Below are positions 21,438-33,060 of a DNA stretch of 64,000 bases, piece after piece. The stretch spans positions 10,001-74,000 of the forward strand of contig VXCM01001246.1 of assembly GCA_014773175.1 (NCBI GenBank), read 5' to 3'. The position numbers and the translations under genes were made by a program. How positions within the stretch are numbered: position 1 is the first letter of the stretch; each line of letters opens with the position of its first letter. This DNA is from Lucifuga dentata (lineage: Eukaryota > Chordata > Actinopteri > Ophidiiformes > Bythitidae). The notes beneath the pieces are model-generated. The model was not told the DNA's origin. It ran no database searches and saw only the letters and a list, made by a program, of their open reading frames with translations.

Positions 21438-24400
21438 TCACTTTTCTCTGAGGAGGTAAAACACCACGGCCTTCACGTAGTGTCCAAACGTAAAGACGGC
21501 AGACACCAACCAGTGCGAGTGGAAACTGGCATCAGTGTTCACCACACACTTTGTTACATCCACCTGTGATGGTAGAGAGCACACACACACACGCACATAT
21601 GCACACACGCACACACAGACAAAGTGAGTCATGCATATGTAAAAAAAACTAAAAAAATTACATTTGGTGTGATGCTGAAATGAATCAAACACACACACAC
21701 ACACACACTTAAACAGCATTCTTTATAAATGGTTAATGGCTAGTAGCTGGCTTCATTAATGTTAATAAATGATTTATTAATGCTTTATAGATCAGGCTGA
21801 AAAGTCCTTCAGGCTGCTGAACATTCCTCCTCCAGCATCACTTGCTTTGTTTTAATTAATCATAACGAGCTCTCCAATGCTCAGATTAGCCATTTCCCTT
21901 CAGGAAAAGGCCCTTAGAGCATCTGGACTAAAATTCATTTATCTTAACTGATGAACATTTACAAAAGAGACCTCATGGATTAATCTGGTGGATGATTTAT
22001 TAATGACTTACTGACATTATCTGCAGATTTGATGGTTTTATATGAAGTGAGAAACATTAACTTTAAATAAATGACTTATTAATGCGGATGCAGACTTGGC
22101 TGGCAGCCCAAAAGTTGTTCTTAATAATGCTTCTTCCTCTTCACTGTTTCCTACTATTCATGAGGTTGACTGATAAGTTCTGAGCTTAGAATAGAGAGAT
22201 GTAACTTAGAGGTGTTGCAGTTCACTTTTTTCACCCAATATATGTCAAAAAAAAAAAAAAAAAAAATTAAAAAAAATCCTCCACAGTTGATGTAACTGAG
22301 GCCAAATCTGAAACTGAATGGGTTCCAGCTAAAATCTTTTCATGTTTAGGAGGAGGTGAAAGTGTAAGGGGGTCAAATCAGGCTCATTGAGTGTAGCTGA
22401 ACTAGTTCAAACAATCATGAGCAGCCGACAAGTACATAATCATTGCAAGTTGGCCTAATTTAACCATCTTGTATGGCTCATAGAACCATGGTTACCCCTG
22501 GAACTTATCAGTTATGATCATAGTTGATGTGCAAAAACCATTTTACTTCCACAAAAATAGCACTGAAATTGCTAATTTCTTCACTTATCAATCAACCCCC
22601 ATAATAGTTATCAACAAAATCTGAACAAATGATTTATAAACGTTAATGAACCCATTAAGTGCAACTTCTAAAACCTTCGCTAAATAGGCTTTGTGAGAAA
22701 GTGAAAGTAAAACGTTTGGCAGTGAGAAGCATGTGTTCTTGTTTTGACAGCAGCATTCTGGGAACGTGCAGCGACAAGAGGCTCATCTGGCCCACAAATA
22801 TGTTATTCCAAAGCCAAGATCTCCCACTGCAACGCTCCCTTCAACAATCTCATTACATAACCAGCAGAAAACTTTTAACAGGCAATGAAATAACACAGAG
22901 AGCGCTGCTAAGTGTCAGTGCTGACACTAAACACTTAGGCTTCTTCAGAGCCTCGCCGACTAGAATCTTTCACATGCAAACTGTTAAAGTTAGACGTGCA
23001 ACACGCTGCGGTAAAAAGATTGAGAGTATAACTGAAAAACAGATTCCTCGTTTGCGCTCGTGAGGTCAGTTATACAACACTTCACACTCCACTTCTCCTC
23101 CAAACAAAGCTGATTTGGGAGGGACTGGACTGGCCTGCAATTACTTTTGTTTCCGCTTTCAACATGCCATAGCTTTTTACATGATGGCGAGGTTTTTATC
23201 CCCTGCCAGCAGAGCGGAACATAGAGGCCTTTTGCAAGACCGTGCTCACTTTTGTGCCTGAGCTTCACTTTATCACACTTATTTCTGCAGGATATCATCA
23301 CGCAGGTCATGACCTCACAGAATTACACAGAACAGAGATCTTCTCTTCTGTCTAAAGCGCTGGTTTCACTTTATTTATTCATTTATTTATTTCATTGGAT
23401 GCCTCTGCAACAGCTATTCTTCCTGGGGACCACTCAATCAAACATAACAAAATTATACATTTAGGATAAAAAAAAAAAAAAAAANAAAAAAAAAAAAAAA
23501 AGTCCAATTACAGCATCAATATACATTAGCTAAAACTACATGATGTTTTATGTTGTCTACTGTAAACCAAAGGTTGCAAGTTAAATTCAAATACTATTAA
23601 TTATTACTATTGGATGTTCTGGTCTTGCTTTGCTTCATACATTCTCAGTTTGTCATAAACTTGCTGTTATTTTTGGTGCACCTAAAGCCTGGATGAGGGC
23701 GTAAAAGGTAAGACGAATCTTATGGAAGGCCAAAACTGCCAAAATAAAAAAATAAATAAATGAATAAATCAATGACTCCATAAATAGATGCAATAAAAAT
23801 GCAAAAATGAATATATGTAGACATAAATAAATAAATTTATAAATGAAAGTAATGAAAAAAAAATCGGGATTTATGCATTTATATTTATTTCACTATTTAT
23901 GTGAAATTATCATTATCATATGGACGAAGAAATCAAGAAATAAATAAATACAGAAATAAATATATAAAGAAATAAAAAAAATCAATCAATAAATAAATAT
24001 GCTCATGAATAAATACAGAAATTAATGTTAAAGGAAATAAATAAATAGGGGAATAAATGCATACAAAAATGAATTATTAATGAAATAAATAAATAGTGAA
24101 ATAAATAAATGCATAATACACATTTATTCATTAATTTCATTTATAAATTTATTTGTTTATGTGTACATATATTTATTTTTTTGCATTTTTACTGCATGTA
24201 TATTTATTTATGATGTATTAATTTATTTACTGAGTCATTTATTTATTTGTTTGTTTTTTAGTTTGGCAGTTTTGGGCTTCCATAGAATCTAGCAGATATC
24301 AGACAAAGGATGACTATTACATAATTATGGAAATGTTGCAAATATGATATAAAAACACAAGCTATGTTTCAGCTTTGTTATCCTTAAATTTCCGCAATTA

Positions 24401-27400
24401 ACACACACAGACACACACAGACACATACACAACAACACACCAAAAGGCAACAAAGGACTCTTCCTTACCCAGCCGCCTCTCTTTTTTAACCAGGAGGTCA
24501 GACTCTTACGGACAAACTCCCCCATGCAGTCAACAATGGTATGGACCATGGCTGGATGGCCATGTCTCACACAGTCCACTGCCAAGGCCCCGGCCACCGC
24601 ATACAAAGACACCACTTTCCCCCACGTCACACCTGACAAGAGATGCACAAATTGCAGCACCGTTAAGCAAATTAAATTAAATATACTGCACTTATAATTC
24701 ACGCTCAATGCTGCAAACCCACTGTATCATGTTTGAAAACATCTTGGAAAATCCCTGCAAATGCGAAACGGTTCTGCAGGCACGTTATTATTTGTGAATT
24801 GGAGTGTCTTTGTGTGGAGCTGGACTATGTTTAAGAGCAGCAAACGTCTCAGTCAGCAGCTCTCTTTAAAGGCTGGTCAAAGACTTATAAAAGCTCAGCA
24901 GCATTCAGACATCAGGCCTATGTTCCTTTACAGGCCACGAAGAAGAAAAGCCAAACCTGCACAAAAAGTCAGGCAGAACTCCTCGCTACATTAGTCAGCA
25001 GATCGTTTTTCCAGCTTAATTCACGCTCTGAGGGAAACTTTCTGCTGCCGCACCATTTAAAGTCAGAGCCTCAGACTACTTTTGTAATATTTACACGTCC
25101 AGCACATACAAATCAAGCCTCGCCTCCACCCGTCTTCTAGTTCCATCACATTTTGTTTCGGGATTCTTGTAAATGATGATGGCGTTTTGCTCAGTTTAAC
25201 ATTAAAGTCTTTAATTTAAAGGGTTATATCACCGCTTTCTTTGCACTCTCGATATTATTGTCTGACTTCTGATGCATTAAGAAGATTTTTTTACTCTTCA
25301 CAAAACATGAAGGAAGTGTAACCAGGATTAAAAAAATAAATAAATACAGTGAAAAGTCACTGAGCAGCTTTGGATCTATAAATGCAGAGTGGAGCCTGAT
25401 TGTTTAATTGCTGATACACAATGAGATGTTTGAAAATAATTTGAAAGTCAATACTGGTGTGAGATTTGAGAAGTGCCTACAGCTACAGTTTGTATTAAGT
25501 ATCCTGCCTGGTTCTGTTCAGGCTTGTAAAGTGTGAAACAAGCAATCATCATCACAACAGCAGCAAATACAAGCACAAAGCATTAACTCATCTTTAATAA
25601 TTTTGAAAATACTTTGGCAATGTTTTGCAGATGGACAAACATTTAATTTAATTTAATTTCCTGCGTTTTGCTGTGTTTCTCTTCTTTTCTTTTCTTTTTT
25701 TCTTTTCTTTTCGCTAATCTAAGTTATAAATAAATTTTTGGTCATGCTGATTTAAAGATCAGGATCTGCAACCTGCAGCCAGAGCCTTAGACTGAGGTTG
25801 GAGAAATATTATGTTAGTTAATAAAGATATTACTGTGGATTATTTTGACCGCTTCCCATTTTTCCTTTTAGAGCTGCACAATTCCATTAAATTCATGCCA
25901 TCTACAATGAGAAAATCTGAAATTTGACTGCTTTATCAATATTTTTTCAGCTACAACTTTAACAAAACATTTGACTCTTGACTGACTTTTACATGAAATC
26001 ACCACAAAATACAAGTAATATAATGTCTGAATAATAGATTAGATAGTTCCATGATACCTCCATTCAGTGGTTTTCTGCCACATCTTGAAATTTTGAACCA
26101 TTTCTGACACATAAATAGTTGATTGTGCTGAGAGAATCATTAGAACTCATTCTTTTTATTTATTTAGTTTATTTTAAAAGGGACCATGCACAAAAAACAT
26201 TAATCTCAAACTGAGAAAAGATGCTTTGTGCCAAATTTAGCTAACAGCTAATTTCCATCTGCAGTTTGTGGCCAAAATGAGCTCATTCTGTTCTTCTCGC
26301 TACCAATTTCTATTTTAATGGAGATCCATGTGTGTCAACCAAATTAAACTCGCCCAATCTGCTGTCTGACTCCGCCTACTTTTAATTCCTATCCCATATT
26401 CCAAAACTGACTGAGATTCCACCCATGAAAGAAAAAAACATTTAGACTCTTAAATGGTTTTACATGTATAAGGGGAAAGAACAGGCACCGCTTCTTTTAG
26501 ATTATTGACTCCATTTTTCTGGATGATCGCTTATTTTCTGTTTATATCATCCTGACATGTTTCATTGTTTGCTACGACTTTGGAAATTTGGCTGTTTTCC
26601 CCAACGGCATCTCCTATTGCTTACCCGGCCGTTTGAGGAGAGGGAATCCCTGCCGAGGTNCCCCAACGGCATCTCCTATTGCTTACCCGGCCGTTTGAGG
26701 AGAGGGAATCCCTGCCGAGGTTTCTTCCTTTTTTCCTGTATATTAAGTTTTTTAGGGAGTTTTTCCCTGTCTTCTTAGAAAGCTTGGGCTGGGTCAGGAA
26801 CCCGTGATGTGCCGGCCTGTAAAGCCCTTTGAGACTTTGTATGTGATATTGGGCTACACAAATAAATTTGACTTGACTTGATGCCTTGTCTGGTTGTGGT
26901 TTGCAGTATGAACCTTATCTTTTAGGGGTTTCTTTCTTTCTTTCTTTCTTTTTCTTTTTCTTTTTTTGCCTTATTATGGAATATAATATGTCACTGAGCA
27001 CAGAAGCTTTGGACAAGTTTGTGGTTCTAATCTATTGCTGCCTGGGACTTCCTGTTCAGCGACAGCTCTGGGTTGTCAGCTTTATGTCCAACTTTACAGT
27101 ATAATCACTGAGGAAAACATCTTCAACTGTAAATTCAAACTGAAAGCAAACTTTTTCCCCCTTCTAGCGTTAAGTGCTGTTAAGTGCGTTAAGTGCCAAA
27201 TAGAGCGCTTCTGGATTAAAGTGGATGTTGTTTCACCACTTTAACGTGTTTGCTTTAGTCTGAGACTCTCACACACTGTAAACTAGACCAGCCTGATTCT
27301 GCTTTAGCAGTCAGCTCTTAAATAGCTTTGCAGCAGAATGCTTTGTAGTATTCCCTGAGGTTCTTAAGTGGACTACAGGGTGGGTCCAAATTGTCTGTAA

Positions 27401-29710
27401 TAATCACTTAGTTGAGCTACACAACCGCTCAAAAGTGTGGAATCAGTTGTGATTTTCACATAGAATCAATGTTTCCAGTCATGTAAAACTAGTTTTGTTT
27501 CATATGTATGTATGTATAAAATGATTCTACTATGTATGTTAGCATTCTGCACCTACATTTAAAATCATTTGAAAAAAGCTGTAAAAAATTAAGACATTTT
27601 ACAATTGTCCAGAATCATGACATGAGTTGTGATTATTATAAAATTCATTTAGAGAAGCTGTAGTTCCAGAGATTATTAGGAAATTCTAGATTATTCCTTG
27701 ATGCTCTAGAAACTGATGCCTCATATTAACAAAGCAGCGATAAAATCTCACAGTGGATACTTTGATGAGAAATCACTAAAATAGTGTTATTTATCATAAA
27801 CACCCACATCTAAAACATCTTAAAATACTTTTAATTTGACAAAGATTCTCAGTCATCCAGGTGGTAGTTACAAATAGTTTTAAGTATAGATATAAAAACT
27901 TTTTTTTTTCTTTTCTGACTGACGAAGCCATTTGGATGGATGGTGAAATGTTTCAGAATTAAAAACCTGAATCCAGTTGACCTGACTGAGTTTTCATACA
28001 ACACATCTTAAAAATACATGTTGGTGTTTGTTTCATATAATTAAACAAAAAACACCATTATTGAATAAAGTAGCAGGAACTACTGTACTTAAATGATGAG
28101 CGATTCCAAACTTTTGAGCGGTAGTGTACATGTTACCTAATATGGGCTGAGTGTTTTGCTTCACAGCTCCTTTTCCACGAAGGGGAAATAAAATCTTTCT
28201 AATGGAAGAATGCAGACATCTTCCTTCTTTAGTGGAAGTGGGAATTGTTTTACTTGTGTGTGGGAGCCTTGTTATGCTCTCAGTAAATCAAAGTAAAGAC
28301 ATTTATAGAAGCAATGAATAACCTGAGCCAATGCATCTCTGAGGCAGATGGCTGGTTCCACTTTTCTGATGAAAACAAAAGGATATCCCTAAAAGGACAA
28401 AAAATCTTCTCGTCTTCTTTGTCTAAAGTGCAGGTTTGTGTAGATCAGAATGAGACTCAGAAGCTCTTTTAAGTATTTGGGGACCATCTTGGATCAAGCC
28501 TTTACATTTTTAGAATATGTGGACCACATCTATAAAAAAAATCACAAGGCAGACTCTTTTTATTATGCAACTTGAGGACCTTTGAGGTCAGTCAACACAT
28601 TCTCAACACAGTTTATATATATTTAAGTCCCTTACAGGAAGTGTCCTCACCTTCAATATTATATCCTGGTTTGGATATCTGACTGTTAAAAACAAGGCTA
28701 ATCTCCAAAGTAACCAAACTTGCTCATGCTATTTCAGGCTGTAAACAACATCAACCTGTCATTTTTAGCAATTCATTTGAAAGAATGACTCATAAAATCT
28801 GGGAGGACTCGTCCCATCCTCTGAACAACCACTTTCAGCTCCTACCTTCAGGACGGAGGTACAGACTTCCTTGTGCAAAGAAAAACATCCATAAAAAATA
28901 ATTCCTCCCATTTGCCATAAAACAGTTAAATCGTACCCAACAGATAAATCAAAATTAGCTTCTCTCAGCACTTTATCTCTTTACTCTAGCACTTTTTATC
29001 TGTGATGTGACTGGTTTTTTTTTAAATGTACTCATGTATCGTCCAATTAGTGTTTATTCACATTCATTTAGTAATGTCCAATGTCTGTCGTTTTTTCACT
29101 CTTCACTTTTTGATTTGATTGATTTGAAAGCACTTCATCTGAAGACGTGCACACTTTAGTGGACCTACCTGTGGAGAAAATGTCTGTGGCCACAGCCAGG
29201 AAGGCGTCTGACACCACGCTCTCCGATGCCACTGTGATGTTCAGCTGTCGCGCTACGTTGCGGTAAATGTTGGGGCGAAGGTATTCCAGCTCATCACCTG
29301 ATCACAACAGAAACAAATTCAATAACTGTGAGCAGTCTGAGGCTGCTGTCGTGTGGCTGAAATAATCTCAGCAAAACTATAATTCTCTCAACCACCTGAT
29401 GAGATTTTTTCTCAGGTGTGGGAATAAAGTAGGGTGCCAGAGATGAAACGCTGAGAGTTAATGTGAAAATATCACCTTTTAACTTCTTTTAAATGGACAA
29501 AATCTGCATTTCCTTTAGGCACGAGTGAATTATGATCAGAAGCTGAATGATCTTTACCATGTAGAATAAACTCTGTTTTCTTGGTGTGAGGAGGGGCAAC
29601 ATAGTCTGAAAGAGACTGATATCATATAATCTCTTTAAAGGACAATACTGGTGATTTTACATGTTTGAGTCCAATATATACTATAGGCCAGAAGTTTGAG
29701 GTCACCCCCA

Positions 29711-29746
<36 letters not shown>

Positions 29747-31145
29747 GTCACTACGCTTTGTTTTACAATTTATTGCACAGGAAATGATAAAAATATATAA
29801 AATAAATGTAACTAATTAGTTTTCAAGAAGGATTTGTCAACAAGAACACATTATGTAGCCACTCTGGCTACAGAAATGATTAGTAATGAAGGCATCAGTC
29901 TGTATTAGTGCAGCACTCCTGTTGTGTTCCAACTCCCTGCTGATGTGTTTTAACATTCTATTCAATAGCTGCTGTCTGCCTTCTCCCACATCATTTAGGA
30001 TTAACATGCTACACAGTCTGCTCATGCTGCTGCTCTGCATGTAAAACATGGGGGGTGGGGTGGGGGTGGGGGGCAGTAATGCTGTGGGGGTATTTTGGGG
30101 AGAGAGATCTGGAGACTTGGTCTAAGTTAAGGGAATTATGAAGAAAGAATTATCATTCCATCCTTCAAAGACATGCGATTCCATCTGGTTCATGAGTTAT
30201 TGGTCAAAATGTCATTCTTCAACAGCAAAACGATCCAAAACATTCATCAAAATGATGCCAAAATTACATCCATTCAAAAAAGAAGCAAAAGGTTTTGAGG
30301 TTTATGGCTTGGCCAGAGGGGGTTACTTTGACAAAACCAAAGTCTGAGCCTGAAATAACTTCAAAGTGCTTTGATGTTGACAAATTCTTCTTGAAAACTA
30401 ATTAGTTACATTTATTGCATGTATTTTTGTCATTTCCTGTGCAATAAATATAAAACAAACAGTGTATTGATGATTTTTTTTTTTTAAATCAAACTTCTGG
30501 CCTGTAAACAAACCACATATATGTTACATTAGTGACAACCACTTCCCAAAATATACTACTGCTACTTTTTCCCCTAGATTCCAGACTGCCATTGTTTTCA
30601 CTTCATTTCAGCTCGCTATGAAAATCAACTTGCAGAGACATGAAACACCCTTGTGATATGTCATCCATCACAGCACGTTTTTGTCGTAACTTTCTATAAC
30701 CGGTCCAATGCGGCGCTGCACAGAAGACAATGTATTTCTCCACCAGGAAATATAGTCCCAGGAGAAGACGGCTTTTACAGAGAAATTAAAACGACCGTGG
30801 CTTCTACATCATACATTAGTGTTAGAAGGCGAAACATTGAATTTCACCTGAAGATTGTATTTTGAAAAATTAAGGAATTTGGCAAAATAACAGTAAAACA
30901 AAAATATGTTGTTCTGTAAATTGGTTGTCAGCAACATAACATGTATGTGGGTAGTATTTATTGGGCTTAAACATGCAAAACTGTCAGTATGGTCTTTTAA
31001 TACAAAGATTCTCAAACTTTACAAACAAGGTACCACCTCTGAGCAAATTAGAACATCTAAGTACAAACAAGCCACCAAGTGTAAGAAAAAAACTTTTTAA
31101 AAAAAATGAAAATGACACGTCCATGTTGTCCTCTTCAGTCTCAAC

Positions 31146-31196
<51 letters not shown>

Positions 31197-32948
31197 CTGT
31201 CAGAACTACAGGTGTCTGTCTGAGCACGAAAAGGTTGCTGATGCCAACACAGAACACAAGTGGCATGATACGTAGCCCAACTCTGAATACTCCTTGTGTA
31301 GTAGCAGTGGATGTAGCCGAACAATTTTCAACAAAAAAATCAAATTCTTAACAAGAAAGTTCAGTTTCTGAAGAAATCGTGGGGTGACGGCACTGTGCTG
31401 AAAGCCATTGCTTGAAAAAGCTGTAAAACAGTGAACCGTAGGAAGAGTAGAACAAGTACTACGTAAGAAAGGTTGAAAATGTTCAAAATTTAAGCATTAC
31501 AGAAGAACTGTGATAATGAAAAGTCGCAGTGGTCCATGAATGCATCACAGTTACATTTGCTTAGTCACACTTCATCATCAACAACAACAACAACAACAAC
31601 AACAAAATAAAACTCTTAATTAATGGTAATTAAACTAATTCTTAAAGGACCATACCATCCATTTTGCATGTTTGAGCCTAATATGTTCAATTTTCATACA
31701 TTACATTACTGACAGTCATTTCCCAAAGCATACTACTGGAATGGTGAATTTAAAATGTTTTTCCTACCTTCCAGACCACCATTGGTTTCAGTTCATTCTG
31801 GTTTGCTATTAAAATCAACTTGTTGATACTTGAAACGTTCTTGGGATAGGTAATCCATCATCACCAACAAGATGTGTATTCAGGGTTTTTTTTTTAGAAG
31901 TTATGTAATTTTAGCATTTTAGCGTAATAAAAAAGCATGGAGTGAATCCACTGGGGAATATAGTCCCAAAAGAAGACCTGCGTTTATCGAAAAATTGAAA
32001 CGACCATCATAATTTTCATAATTTTGCATATTAGCAGGTGAAACATCGATTTTTAAGGTGGGTGTATGGCTTGAATATTTGACTTTGAAAGATTAAGAGA
32101 TTTTGCAAAATATCAGCCATAAAAATATGGTTTTCTCCTTTGGGAAATGATTATCAGTAACCTTACGTGTGAAAATTGAATGTATTAGGCTCAAACATGC
32201 AAAATGGGTGTTGTGGTCCTTTAATCATTTTGCTTCTCTGCAGAAAGTTCAGTCACCTGGTGTACCACTAGAGGGTGCTCCAAGTACCACTGGTGATACT
32301 TATAACACAGTTTGAGAACCACTGCTTTAGTTTGAAATCAAGGCTCAGGAATCCTTTGTGTTGGAGTTTTAATGAATTGTGGAAGAAAATGTTCCAAACC
32401 TTTTCAAACTGTCCCTTGCTGTTAGATCTGACTTTGCTCGGAATTATGTAACTGCATAAAACTGTATGGTAACAAGTGAAACTTCTTACAGCCATTAATA
32501 ATTTACCAACTTTAATACTGATAATGCGATGATATTGAAATGAATCTGCTCTTATTATTATCCATCCATGCGGTATTCCCTGGATCCTTTTGAATCTCAA
32601 AAATAGCAGCAAAACATTTTTATAAAGTTAAAATAACAGTTTATGTGAATTTTATACGATTATAAAGATACAAACTACTACTAAAAACCTGTAAATATCA
32701 TCAGACTAACTTCCTCCAAACTTACCCAGCCACAGCAGGACAGACGACACCTCTCCGAGCGTCCCACCTGATGCTGCGAGTCCGTGTTCGGGTTTAGACC
32801 AGCCTATCCCGGCACGGTTCAGCCTGGAATGGATGTAATCCCTGCACAGGGCTTTAGCCTGCGACACCAACTCCTTATCGGTGGGCGACCGGTCAAACAC
32901 TTCCATCACTTCAGCCGCAAACACGGAGGAGCGGCGCAACATCTCCAT
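21438..32948 (-). CDS. bok: BCL-2-related ovarian killer (BOK), pro-apoptotic BCL-2 family
   Basis: Multidomain BAX/BAK-like protein that permeabilises mitochondrial membranes; in mammals it is controlled by ER-associated degradation. Four exons, 5' to 3': 32726-32948, 29169-29297, 24469-24632, 21438-21563. They give 642 nt, 213 aa (human 212). The start MEMLRRSSVFAAEVM matches the family N-terminus. The BH3-like segment GDELEYLRP is at residues 75-83, split across exons 1 and 2. BH1 lies around GVTWGKVVSLYAVAGA (118-133), BH2 around GGWVDVTKCVV (170-180). A hydrophobic C-terminal anchor, HWLVSAVFTFGHYVKAVV, ends in YLLREK. All splice phases close. Introns of 3-5 kb carry LINE, Tc1-like and TTAA-family repeats. 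It is on the same strand as FARP2 and lies 3' of it. Fish may have two bok genes; the flanking genes mark this as the 2q37-type copy. Confidence 0.96.
23714..24290. mobile_element. Fold-back AT-rich palindromic element in BOK intron 3
   Basis: The left end gaatcttatggaaggccaaa is mirrored by the right end tttgggcttccatagaatct. Inside, AAATAAATAAATG-type words on the left become CATTTATTTATTT-type words on the right, so the whole ~577 bp can fold into one hairpin. No coding frame. The superfamily cannot be named from sequence alone. Confidence 0.65.
26460..26880 (+). mobile_element. LINE (L2-like) 3' tail in BOK intron 3
   Basis: Contains 'gaggtttcttcctttttt', 'gggagtttttccctgtctt', 'aaagccctttgagac' and 'gggctacacaaataaatttgacttgacttg', the conserved 3' end of fish L2-type LINEs. 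A single N at 26660 duplicates 61 bases (26599-26659 and 26661-26721), an assembly join. Confidence 0.65.
27405..28130. mobile_element. Tc1/mariner-like non-autonomous element, interrupted by nested repeat
   Basis: Left end 'acaaccgctcaaaagtgtgg' and right end (inverted) 'ccaaacttttgagcggtagtg' form terminal inverted repeats of the kind seen in fish Tc1-like elements. About 27829-28002 is a nested 'aagattctcagtcatcc' family insertion with near-perfect 14-15 bp flanking repeats (27815-27828 and 28003-28017). A related, inverted copy occurs at about 1205-1690. Confidence 0.7.
27829..28002. mobile_element. 'GAAGATTCTCAGTCATCC' family repeat nested in Tc1-like element
   Basis: Contains aaagattctcagtcatccag, 'gacgaagccatttggatgga' and 'cagaattaaaaacctgaatc', ending 'gttttcataca'. 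Flanked by acatcttaaaatac and acatcttaaaaatac, a target duplication with one length change. Confidence 0.7.
28420..29130 (+). mobile_element. Degenerate L2/CR1-like LINE reverse transcriptase 3' half
   Basis: In broken plus-strand frames it reads KYLGT, LDQAFTF, VDHIYKK, SVLTFNIISWFG, VKNKANLQS and PTFRTEVQ. These correspond to the thumb and C-terminal region of L2-type reverse transcriptase (typical 'FKYLGTVFDSQLTF' and 'SVLTYNICAWYG'). Multiple stops and frameshifts: a fossil. Lies in BOK intron 2-3, antisense to the gene. Confidence 0.7.
29635..31000. mobile_element. TTAA-family repeat (subfamily B) split by a long-TIR transposon
   Basis: Outer ends TTTAAAGGACAATACTGG and GTCAGTATGGTCTTTTAA. 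The host copy stops at about 29680 and resumes at about 30508 ('catatatgttacattagtga'). The middle is a separate element annotated at 29680-30508. Confidence 0.75.
29680..30508. mobile_element. DNA transposon remnant with long inverted ends, nested
   Basis: Left end 'ctataggccagaagtttgag' and right end, inverted, 'ttacaggccagaagtttgat'. The inner arms also match inverted ('ttgtcaacaagaac' region against 'tgttgacaaattctt', and 'aaatgtaactaattagtttt' against 'aaaactaattagttacattt'), so the ends extend over 120 bp. Short open frames at 29837-30049 (-) and 30138-30347 (+) may be worn transposase pieces; neither shows a recognisable catalytic triad. Ends at TA suggest a Tc1/mariner-type target, by inference. 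Confidence 0.6.
31146..31194. repeat. (GT)n microsatellite
   Basis: About 24 uninterrupted GT units. Open frames reading Val-Cys repeats across it are artefacts. Confidence 0.95.
31642..32224. mobile_element. TTAA-family repeat (subfamily A), reference-quality full-length copy, 583 bp
   Basis: TTAAAGGACCATACCATCC to GGTGTTGTGGTCCTTTAA with no N inside, so this is the best copy for defining the family. Inverted arms of about 60-90 bp pair ('gcatgtttgagcctaatatg' against 'tgtattaggctcaaacatgc'). The interior is non-coding. Confidence 0.85.
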
Positions 32949-33060
32949 GCCCGGATCACCCGCCGCGGACCGCGCTGCTCACCTCCCCGCCTTCAGCGAC
33001 GCAGCCGGCGGCTTTGCTCCCTGTGGATCCCCCCCTCCCTCCTCCAGGCAGTTAGATTAT

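Noticed and set aside
31097..31351. Three overlapping frames rich in Val-Cys or Thr-His
   Set aside because: Created by the (GT)n microsatellite.
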